The notes beneath the pieces are model-generated. The model was given only the letters and a program-made list of their open reading frames with translations, made no database searches and was not told where the DNA came from. From the NCBI GenBank assembly GCA_009731375.1, contig BJOX01000253.1, positions 4,923 to 52,237 of the forward strand: a DNA stretch of 47,315 nucleotides. The letters run 5' to 3'. The position numbers and the translations under genes were made by a program. This document shows positions 30,903 through 47,315 of the stretch, piece after piece; position 1 is the first letter of the stretch, and the number at the start of each line of letters is the position of its first letter. Source of the stretch: Paulinella micropora (Eukaryota; Cercozoa; Imbricatea; Euglyphida).

Positions 30903-38604
<7,702 letters not shown>

Positions 38605-40320
38605 AGAAAAAGTACGAGAAAGACCAAGCAACCAACCAAGCAAGCAACCAACCAAGCAACCAAAGAAAACAAGAAAGAAAAAACAAACCGAGGAAAAAGT
38701 TTTTTATCTGTTTTTATCTCGCTTTTCCTTTCTTTTTGTGGAGACTCAGCTGCAATTCTGAGTTGTCGACAGTTACTATCTAGCAATTTCTTGAAGGATT
38801 TAAGGAAGAGGCTAGTACCATGCGTAACACCAACCAACTAACCAACCAACCAAACAACCAACCAAGCAACCAACCAACCATTGGAATCGGTTGCGCGAGG
38901 TTCTCAGGTCAGGCTCTGGTATGCTATTATTTTGGCGACAATTTTCAAGAGGCACGCCGGCGTATGGTACCATTTTCAAGTTCATTCTTCAGGGACCGTA
39001 CTTACTGTTCCCACTTCGATCATCCCAGTATCTATGACAATTAATCAAGTGATTGAATGTTAAGCAAGTGTTTGAACTAAAAAGGCAGTAAACGTCATAA
39101 ATGGTGTCTGGGGCAGTAACTCCACGAAAAGTAAAGCTTAAGCGACCAGATAGGCAGCCTTGTTCCCGACAGCAGACTTTACTTCAACTTGTTCCTGGCA
39201 GACTATACTTGACGAGCTTAGGCTGAGAAAGGCAAAAACTAAGTCCAAGCTTTGGTCGAGTCTGGCAGCAAAAGTATTGTTGAATATCCGGCATCACAGT
39301 TACTAGGTAATAAGATATCAAGGCACCTTCACTTCAAGTTGAACTTGAATTCAGTGAGTCCCTGCTCTTGTGCCACTGTGACCGATGCTTCACCGTCACC
39401 GTAGCCTGCTCAGCCAGGCTATTACGGTAGGCTACAAGTGTCCACCCAGTGCCCATTCGACATTAATTAGACACTTTCTCCTCAGTTGTCCACTATTACT
39501 GTGACTTTAACTTGATTATCCGTTAGTAGCCTACGGTAGTCTGTACCGTTAGTATTGTAATATTAGTTATTAACTCGATGCAGTCTCTTCAAGTTTAGTA
39601 GTCACTTGTTCTGGTACTGGTGGCACCAGCTTTTCACAATTACGCTTTTTACACATGATTAATAGACAAGTCACCTGCAGACTGTCACGTTTTGCCGGTT
39701 CTGGTCTAAAAGAATATATTTATTGATGCCTCTTCTCTCTTTAATACAACTTTCATCAATTCAATCCACTCCGCTAGTAAACCAATCCTCTGAACGGTTC
39801 TTATATCATTCATATAAATATTAATACTACAAGGCAAAGATGGTGGCCAATGGAAAATGTGGGAGACTGGCGGAGCCAAAAACAGTTGAACTTCAGGCCA
39901 AGGCAAACACTAGCACATTCCCGTGGTCCGGCCTAACGATAATACACTGATTCCGATCTAAAACTGATTTAGTGTGACGGTCACTAATAGTAATATTATC
40001 GTTACCCGGTTAAGAGGGTTAATATTGGTATTAATAACTTCCTCTTATTGTGTCTGGGTTGACACAGGGGTATATTAAAGTAGCGCATATTTTCCGTCCC
40101 TATCTGCGCCTACACTGTGCACTGTGTGTGTGGTCAGTCACCTGCAGAGTGGCTGTGCACCGCCGGGTGGCTAAGGCAAAATGGCGCCACACCGTTTCAT
40201 CAAGCCGAAATAATTTTATTATTAATAATACTATTCAATAATATATCAATATTGAGTTTGTTTCTAGCGATTCAAGATCAAGTTCAGTATTAATATATTA
40301 ACGTAAAGTGCATGATAGTA
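38605..40320. other. 3' flank of the zinc-finger gene and intergenic DNA
   Basis: CAAC/CAAG tetranucleotide runs at 38625-38665 and 38827-38880, then unique sequence without a recognised gene. AT-rich palindromic TATTAATA words recur near 40020-40050 and 40215-40300, as at the left end of the window. Confidence 0.55.
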
Positions 40321-41225
40321 TATTATAATGTATGTATGTATGTATGTATGTAATGTATTTATGTAATGTATGTATATGTATGTATATTATTATGTACGTA
40401 CTTTATGTACTTATATGCGTGCGTATGTATGTGTATATAAATCAGTTACATGCATGCACATGCATGCATGTAAACAGTATTCCACGTATGTATATACACG
40501 GCAAAATTTTATACATATACAGAGAGTCTCTGATATTTTGTTGTTGTCTCTTTTTCTCAGCTTGCCGCGGGTGATGTATATTTATTATATTCAACATATT
40601 TTCAAATGATTTGTTCCGTTCTTATTTCATGACGTTTTGTTCTTGTCTCTCTTTCTTAGTTCGCCACGGATAATTTTACCCGTCGTGGTTGTCGGCAAAG
40701 ATTCTACAAATTCCACCTACATATCATACATACATACATAAATACATACACAGACATACACACATACACACATACATACATATCCCCGTCTATAGAAATT
40801 CCACCTACATATCATACATACATACATACATACATACATACATACATACACACACACACACGCACACACAGCATACATACATACATACATACATACATAC
40901 ATACATACATACATACACATATACATATCCCCGTCGTGGTTGTAGGCAAAGATTCTAGAAATTCCACCTACATATCATACATACATACATACATACATAC
41001 ATACATACATACATACATACATACATACATACATACATACAACGATTCTAGAAACTCATCTGCATATCATACATACATACATGCAAACATACATGCATAC
41101 ATACATACATACATACATACATTACATACATTACATCATACATACATACATACATACATACATACATACATGCATACATACATACATACATACATACATA
41201 CATACATACTTACTTACTTACATAC

Positions 41226-41256
<31 letters not shown>

Positions 41257-41570
41257 GATACATGCATACATACATACAAAGATTCTAGAAACTCCACCTG
41301 CATAACACACACACACACACATACATACATGCATACATACATACATACATACATACATACATGCATACACATATACATACATATTTCTGACAACATTCAA
41401 ATAACAAATTCTATCAATTTTGATATCATCTATGTATGTATGTATGTGTGTATGTATGTATGTATGTATGTATGTATGTATGTGTGTATGTATGTATGTA
41501 TGTATGTGTGTATGTATGTATGTATGCATGTATGTATGTATGTATGTATGTTTGTATTTGAATTCTTGAG
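40321..41570. repeat. TATG/TACA microsatellites with a repeated CAAAGATTCTAGAAA unit
   Basis: After (TATG)n at 40328-40440, a unit of about 35 bp (AAAGATTCTAGAAATTCCAC, then CTACATATCATAC) occurs about five times (near 40698, 40793, 40950, 41041, 41278), separated by (CATA)n. Two C/T-rich tracts ending in CTCAG and TTAG (40545-40562, 40640-40662) look like splice acceptors, but no exon could be defined. Confidence 0.75.
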
Positions 41571-41575
41571 AAAAC

Positions 41576-41719
41576 TCAGATAGATAGATGGATAGATAGA
41601 TAGATAGATAGATAGATAGGAAGTGTGTTGTTGTTGTTGTTGTTGTTGTTGTTTTGCACCATGTGCTGTTTTGCACACACACTTTTTTGCTGACCACACT
41701 CCCTTTGGAAGAATAGATT

Positions 41720-41752
<33 letters not shown>

Positions 41753-41754
41753 GA

Positions 41755-41790
<36 letters not shown>

Positions 41791-41803
41791 TAGACAGATA
41801 GAC

Positions 41804-41846
<43 letters not shown>

Positions 41847-41850
41847 CGGT
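41576..41850. repeat. (GATA)n, (GTT)n and (GACA)n microsatellites
   Basis: GATA tracts at 41578-41620 and 41713-41846 with GACA interruptions, and (GTT)n at 41628-41653. No gene. Confidence 0.9.
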
Positions 41851-41865
41851 CAAGAGTTTGGACAT

Positions 41866-42031
41866 TCACGCTATGCAGCACACAGAGCTAGATGCATTAG
41901 CATATGTACGTACATGCAGATCTACACAACAACACACACACACACACGCACACACACACACACACACATACTATGCAGCACACAGAGCTAGATGCATTAG
42001 CATATGCACGTACATGCAGATCTACACAACA

Positions 42032-42071
<40 letters not shown>

Positions 42072-42134
42072 CTATGCAGCACACAGAGCTAGATGCATTA
42101 GCCTATGTACGTACATGCAGATCTACACAACAAC

Positions 42135-42170
<36 letters not shown>

Positions 42171-42232
42171 ATGCAGCACACAGAGCTAGATGCATTAGCA
42201 TATGTACGTACATGCATATCTGCACACTCGTT
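41866..42232 (+). repeat. Minisatellite, four copies of a ~100-bp unit
   Basis: Each copy has CTATGCAGCACACAGAGCTA, a shared GATGCATTAGC.TATG segment and CATGCAGATCTACACAAC, followed by (CA)n. Starts are near 41871, 41971, 42072 and 42169. The (CA)n arm varies in length between copies. Confidence 0.85.
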
Positions 42233-42343
42233 AACTACTTTTCGCCATAAAAGGACCATATCGTCGCTGAGAAATCTTTACACAATAATCAAGACACAAG
42301 AGATAAGACAGTAACCTCGGGTGAAAAGAGCCAGGGGGGGGGG

Positions 42344-42503
42344 NNNNNNNNNNNNNNNNNNNNNNNNNNNNNNNNNNNNNNNNNNNNNNNNNNNNNNNNN
42401 NNNNNNNNNNNNNNNNNNNNNNNNNNNNNNNNNNNNNNNNNNNNNNNNNNNNNNNNNNNNNNNNNNNNNNNNNNNNNNNNNNNNNNNNNNNNNNNNNNNN
42501 NNN
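42344..42503. other. Assembly gap (160 N) between G and T homopolymers
   Basis: Preceded by a run of G and followed by a run of T, so the flanks are probably low-quality. Confidence 0.9.
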
Positions 42504-42535
<32 letters not shown>

Positions 42536-42784
42536 CCTTGGGCTCAATTTTTTTTCTCAAAAAGCGCCACCCCCAACACCCGTAATGTACGAGAAATTTT
42601 CTTTAAACATATATTTATCCTGCCTGCGGTACCACCTATGGTGTGTCCTGGGAACATTTCAATATAGATATAGATATGAAATAATATAGATATAGATATA
42701 GGTAGATATAGATATAGATATAGATATAGAAATAGATATAGATATATCAAAAGTCACCTAAGTTTGAACTCTTGTTTCTCAGCC

Positions 42785-43217
42785 AAGATTGCATACATAC
42801 ATACATACATACATACATACATACATACATACATACACACATGCATTACATACATTACATATGCATGCACCAATTCTAACCACATCATTAAAAAATCCCC
42901 AGTCCTACGCTTTTGACTGATGAGGCGTGTAGTGTGTGCATCACATTCGAAAAATGTTACTTTGAGATATGTGAGAGCAAGGTTTGTTGATATTGTCACT
43001 TGAAATCCCTGGTAATAATACATACATACATACATACATACGTACGTACATACGTACATACGTACGTACGTAGGTACGTACGTACGCACATGCATACACA
43101 CATACGTACGTACGTACGTACATACATACATACATAGATACATAGATACATAGATACAAAGATACAAAGATACATAGATACATAGATATATAGATAGATA
43201 GATAGAGAGAGAGAGAG

Positions 43218-43250
<33 letters not shown>

Positions 43251-43305
43251 CATTCATTCATACATACATACATACATACATACATACATACATACATACA
43301 TACAT
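42785..43305. repeat. CATA/CGTA/GATA microsatellites around the candidate exons
   Basis: (CATA)n at 42790-42840, CATA and CGTA mixtures at 43020-43130, GATA and GAGA at 43131-43252, then (CATA)n to 43303. Confidence 0.85.
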
Positions 43306-43362
43306 TACAGTAAATACCTCACGGGGATACTCATGCCGGGCCAACCTCTCCTTCACAAAGTT
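42871..43362 (-). CDS. Candidate exons of an unidentified host gene (partial)
   Basis: Two minus-strand segments read as exons with matching phase. Exon A, 43362-43318, follows TACTGTCAG and reads NFVKERLARHEYPRE before GTATTT. Exon B, 43008-42871, follows TTACCAG and reads GFQVTISTNLALTYLKVTFF, with later parts TTRLISQKRRTGDFLMMWLEL, before GTGCAT. Both are phase 0 and are split by a (TACA)n/(GATA)n intron. A 20-nt micro-exon at 42777-42758 might follow. I recognise no family. The rest of the gene was not found. Confidence 0.4.
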
Positions 43363-43555
43363 CTGACAGTACATACATGCATCATAATAGTATACGATGC
43401 GGCTAGCCACAAATTTGCCGTGTTTTGCGGGCGAGCCGGGCCGGGCCGGTGAGCCCGCATAACAAGTCAAATTTGGCGCGCCGCAAATGTAGTTTTATCG
43501 GTAAGCTGACCGCAGTTTATGGTGGTGATCGAGAAATAACTTGCACACATAACAC

Positions 43556-43812
43556 ATATAATACATACAATACATACAATACATACAATACATACAATAG
43601 ACATGCAACACATGCAATACATACAAGACATCCAATACATGCAATACACACAATACATACAAGACATACAATACATACAATACATGCAATACATACAAGA
43701 CATGCAATACGTACAATACATACAATACATACAATACATACAAGACATACAATACAAGACATGCAATACAATACATACAAGACATGCAATACTTACAATA
43801 CATACAAGGCAT
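43556..43812 (-). repeat. 9-mer satellite array, inverted arm
   Basis: Tandem units of ACAATACAT type, the reverse complement of the ATGTATTGT unit in the larger array at 44577-45874. Units vary (GACAT, GCAAT). No gene. Confidence 0.8.
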
Positions 43813-43914
43813 ACAAGACATATGTTATGTATGTGTGTAATCTATGTGTGTCTTGTATGTTATGTATGTAAGTTATTGATGCATGTGTGTACTGTCAGAA
43901 CGTCAAGGTATGTG

Positions 43915-43952
<38 letters not shown>

Positions 43953-43955
<3 letters not shown>

Positions 43956-44468
43956 GAGATATCGACTAATGTCAGAAAAAGGAGCTTCTGATTTCGTCAA
44001 CCAAGGAAGTCTGTTGGTAAAGTATTAACCCGATGCCCAGCTAAGCCGTGATGTTTGCACGGAAGGGACTGATACAGGCGATACCAAGACCTCCCTAGTA
44101 CCAGGCGGGGCCAGGGCTCGTTCCATAAAGCGCCCCTTGCAGAACGAGCTCCCACCTCCATTACAGAGGACCCAGTAAGCAGATGGAGTTTCGAGACTAT
44201 TCGACAATCTAGTATAAACCGACAGAGCACTGTGGGTTTTATTCCGGGCTCAACAAGCGAGAAAGGGCACCCTGAGGGAACAGGATTGTGCTTCCCGTCG
44301 CTATTTCGGCATGTGACTTATAGGTGTATGGCTAGGCACACATTAGGCACCCCACCACGGGCCCAGCACACCCACACCATCCCCTAATTCTCTGTCTGTC
44401 GACAGATGGCACCCATTTCAAAAAACCAAGCCCAAGGGAGGGTCAGTGACACCTCAAGTGGCCTTGGT

Positions 44469-44469
<1 letters not shown>
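43953..44469 (+). repeat. Dispersed ~0.5-kb repeat, copy B
   Basis: Starts GATGAGATATCGACTAATG after a GATA tract and ends near CTCAAGTGGCCTTGG before another GATA tract. It matches copies A, C and D at about 95% by eye. It contains a palindromic CTGTCGACAG near the 3' end. No coding potential beyond short frames. Confidence 0.9.
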
Positions 44470-44511
<42 letters not shown>

Positions 44512-44576
44512 GAGGAGAAGAGATGTATGTATGTATGTATGTATGTATGTATGTGTATGTATGTATGTGTGCTGTG

Positions 44577-45874
44577 TATATTGTATGTATTGTATGTATT
44601 GCATGTATTGTATGTATTGTATGCATTGTATGTATTGCATGTATTGCATGTATTGTATGTATTGCATGTCTTGCATGTATTGTATGTATTGTATGTATTG
44701 TATGTATTGCACGTCTTGTATGTATTGTATGTATTGCATGTATTGTATGTAACGTATGTATTGTATGTATTGCATGTATTGCATGTATTGTATGTATTGC
44801 ATGTATTGCATGTATTGCATGTATTGTATGTATTGCATGTATTATATGTATTGCATGTATTGTATGTATTCTACGTATTGTATGTATTGTATGTATTGTA
44901 TGTATTGTATGTATTGCATGTATTGCATGTATTGTATGTATTGTATGTATTGTATGTATTGTATGTATTGCATGTATTGTATGTATTGCATGTATTGTAT
45001 GTATTGTATGTATTTTATGTATTGTATGTGTTGTATGTATTTCATGTATTGTATGTATTGCATGTATTGCATGTATTGTATGTCTTGTATGTATTGTATG
45101 TATTGCATGTATTGTATGTATTGCATGTATTGCATGTATTGCATGTATTGTATGTATTGTATGTATTGTATGTATTGTATGTATTGTATGTATTGCATGT
45201 ATTGTATGTATTGTATGTATTGTATGTATTGCATGTATTGTATGTATTGTATGTATTGTACGTATTGTATGTATTGTATGTATTGTATGTATTGTATGTA
45301 TTGCATGTATTGTATGTATTGTATGTATTGCATGTATTGCATGTATTGTATGTATTGTATGTATTGTATGTATTGCATGTATTGTATGTATTGCATGTAT
45401 TGCATGTATTGCATGTATTGTATGTATTGTATGTATTGTATGTATTGCATGTATTGTATGTAGTGTATGTATTGTGTGTGTTGCATGTATTGCATGTATT
45501 GCATGTATTGTATGTATTGTATGTATTGTATGTATTGTATGTATTGTATGTATTGCATGTATTGCATGTATTGTATGTATTGTATGTATTGTATGTATTG
45601 CATGTATTGTATGTATTGCATGTATTGTATGTATTGTATGTATTGTATGAATTGTATGAATTGTATGTATTGTATGTATTGTATGTATTGTATGTATTGT
45701 ATGTATTGTATGTATTGCATGTATTGTATGTATTGTATGTATTGTATGTATTGTATGTATTGTATGTATTGTATGTATTGTATGTATTGTATGTATTGTC
45801 TGTATTGTATGTATTGTATCTATTGTATGTATTGTATGTATTGTATGTATTGTATGTATTGTATGTATTGTATG
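44577..45874 (+). repeat. 1.3-kb satellite of a 9-bp unit, ATGTATTGY
   Basis: About 140 tandem copies of ATGTATTGT or ATGTATTGC, with rare other changes. In one frame the unit reads Met-Tyr-Cys and the T/C difference is silent. The other frames also stay open, so several long frames exist on both strands, none with domain content. Confidence 0.9.
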
Positions 45875-46040
45875 CTCCTTCAAGGAGATCTCATAGAACA
45901 TACATGCATTAAATAACTTACACACATAATATACACAACACACATATCATCGATGCATATACAATACATACATGCACAAGAATAACTTACATGTGTAACA
46001 TGCATGCATAATTTACATAACACGTATAGAAGACAGACAC

Positions 46041-46091
46041 AGATAGATAGATATATAGATAGATAGATAGATAGATAGATAGATGGATAGA

Positions 46092-46123
<32 letters not shown>

Positions 46124-46126
46124 TAA

Positions 46127-46181
<55 letters not shown>
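46041..46181. repeat. (GATA)n with (GACA)n
   Basis: GATA tract directly abutting the 5' end of dispersed-repeat copy C. Confidence 0.9.
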
Positions 46182-46184
<3 letters not shown>

Positions 46185-46737
46185 GAAATATCGACTAATG
46201 TCAGAAAAAAGGAGCTTCTGATTTCGTCAACCAGGAAGTCTGTGGGTAAAGTATTAATCCGATGCCCAGCTAAGCCGTGATGTTTGCACGGAAGGGACTG
46301 ATACAGGCAATACCAAAGCTCCCTAGTACCAGGCGGGGCCAGGGCTCGTTCCATAAAGCGCCCCTTGCAGAACGAGCTCCCACCTCCATTACAGAGGACC
46401 CAGTAAGCAGATGGAGTTTCGAGACTGTTCGACAGTCTAGTATAAACCGACAGAGCACTGTGGGTTTTATTCCGGGCTCAACAAGCGAGAAAGGGCACCC
46501 TGAGGGAACAGGATTGTGCTTCCCGTCGCTATTTCGGCATGTGACTTATAGGCGTATGGCTAGGCACACATAAGGCACCCCACCACGGGCCCAGCACACT
46601 CACACCATCCCCTAATTCTCTGTCTGTCGACAGATGGCACCCATTTCAAAAAATCAAGCCCAAGAGAGGGTCAGTGACACCTCAAGTGGCCTTGGTTCAT
46701 TCCGTAGAGTAAGTGATAAGATCAACTGATGAAATAT

Positions 46738-46738
<1 letters not shown>
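46182..46738 (+). repeat. Dispersed repeat, copy C (longest)
   Basis: Same sequence as copy B but extends past GGCCTTGG with TTCATTCCGTAGAGTAAGTG to GAAATATAAG before a GATA tract. This is the fullest copy in the window. Confidence 0.9.
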
Positions 46739-46776
<38 letters not shown>

Positions 46777-46820
46777 GAATACCTGTCGAGTCTTGGCCAG
46801 CGCAGGAGAGGGACAGGAGG

Positions 46821-46860
<40 letters not shown>

Positions 46861-46921
46861 TGTAGATAGATAGATAATACCTGTAGAGTCTTGGCCAGCG
46901 CAGGAGAGGGAGAGTAGGAGG

Positions 46922-46957
<36 letters not shown>

Positions 46958-47078
46958 CATAGATAGATAGATACATAGATAGATACATAGATAGATAGAT
47001 AGGTAGATAGATAGATAGATAGATAGATAGACAATACCTGTAGAGTCTTGGCCAGCGCAGGAGAGGGAGAGGAGGGAT
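46777..47078 (-). repeat. Three copies of a 45-bp unit separated by GATA tracts
   Basis: AATACCTGTAGAGTCTTGGC, then CAGCGCAGGAGAGGGA(C/G)AG, appears at about 46777, 46875 and 47032. On the minus strand each ends CTCTACAG|GTATT, a good splice donor, so these may be duplicated exon ends. Confidence 0.75.
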
Positions 47079-47315
47079 AGATGAGATATCGACTAATGTC
47101 AGAAAAAAGGAGCCTCTGATTTCGTCAACCAAGTAAGTCTGTAAAGTATTGACCCGATGCCCAGCTAAGCCGTGATGTTTGCACGGAAGGGACTGATACA
47201 GGCGATACCAAAGCTCCCTGGTACCAGGCGGGGCCAGGGCTCGTTCCATAAGCGCCCCTTGCAGAACGAGCTCCCACCTCCATTACAGAGGGCCCAGTAA
47301 GCAGATGGAGTTTCG
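47079..47315 (+). repeat. Dispersed repeat, copy D (cut by window end)
   Basis: Starts GATGAGATATCGACTAATG like copy B and matches through GATGGAGTTTCG at the window edge. It has a short deletion near 47140. Confidence 0.85.

Noticed and set aside
40689-41290. Regularly spaced repeats that could suggest a CRISPR array
   Set aside because: Spacers are themselves microsatellite, units vary in length, and the context is eukaryotic. No cas gene.
44384-45943. 519-codon minus-strand frame and several plus-strand frames of 150-460 codons
   Set aside because: The 9-bp unit lacks stops in most frames, so open frames are expected. The content is a pure tripeptide or nonapeptide repeat.

Overview
The window is a piece of a repeat-rich nuclear genome from an unidentified eukaryote. 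It carries one complete integrated DNA virus of the Polinton-like virus (PLV) type. Three things point to a eukaryotic host: spliced genes with GT-AG introns (a kelch-repeat gene and a RING/TRAF-type zinc-finger gene), a decayed Ty1/copia retrotransposon, and kilobases of microsatellites. Species and lineage cannot be read from the sequence; TRAF-type and kelch proteins would fit a holozoan, an amoebozoan or another protist.

Layout. 1-800 is simple-sequence DNA. 801-2330 has no recognisable gene. About 2331-3957 and 23927-24768 are the two halves of a degenerate copia polyprotein gene. Between them, 3963-23921 is a 19.96-kb element bounded by nearly identical 418-bp terminal inverted repeats and flanked by a 5-bp target duplication (GGAAT). 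24769-27960 is non-coding and holds a foldback element. 27965-30230 (minus) is a two-exon kelch gene. 30903-38604 (plus) is a ten-exon RING/TRAF/RanBP2-type zinc-finger gene whose introns are mostly microsatellites and carry partial copies of its own exons. 38605-47315 is dominated by microsatellites, minisatellites and a ~0.5-kb dispersed repeat, with a few candidate minus-strand exons.

The viral element encodes the PLV/Polinton morphogenesis set: double-jelly-roll major capsid protein, penton-like minor capsid protein, A32-type packaging ATPase and adenain/Ulp1-type maturation protease. It also has an rve-type integrase, a large protein joining a family-B-like polymerase core to an SF1 helicase, a lipase-like protein, two fibre-like proteins (one ending in an S74 intramolecular chaperone), a two-pass membrane protein, a small secreted cysteine-rich protein and several small proteins with zinc-finger or coiled-coil character. 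Virion genes lie mainly on the plus strand in the middle. Integrase and small genes run leftward from the left arm, and replication and RING genes run leftward from the right arm.

Regulatory signals inside the element include a near-identical 40-nt hairpin leader directly before the membrane-protein and major-capsid genes, a 41-bp identical upstream block shared by two right-arm genes, and short hairpins at the 3' ends of three plus-strand genes. Several reading frames are cut by N gaps or single-base frameshifts. At least two of the 10-N gaps have the same sequence on both sides, so these breaks may be assembly artefacts and the provirus may be more intact than it looks.
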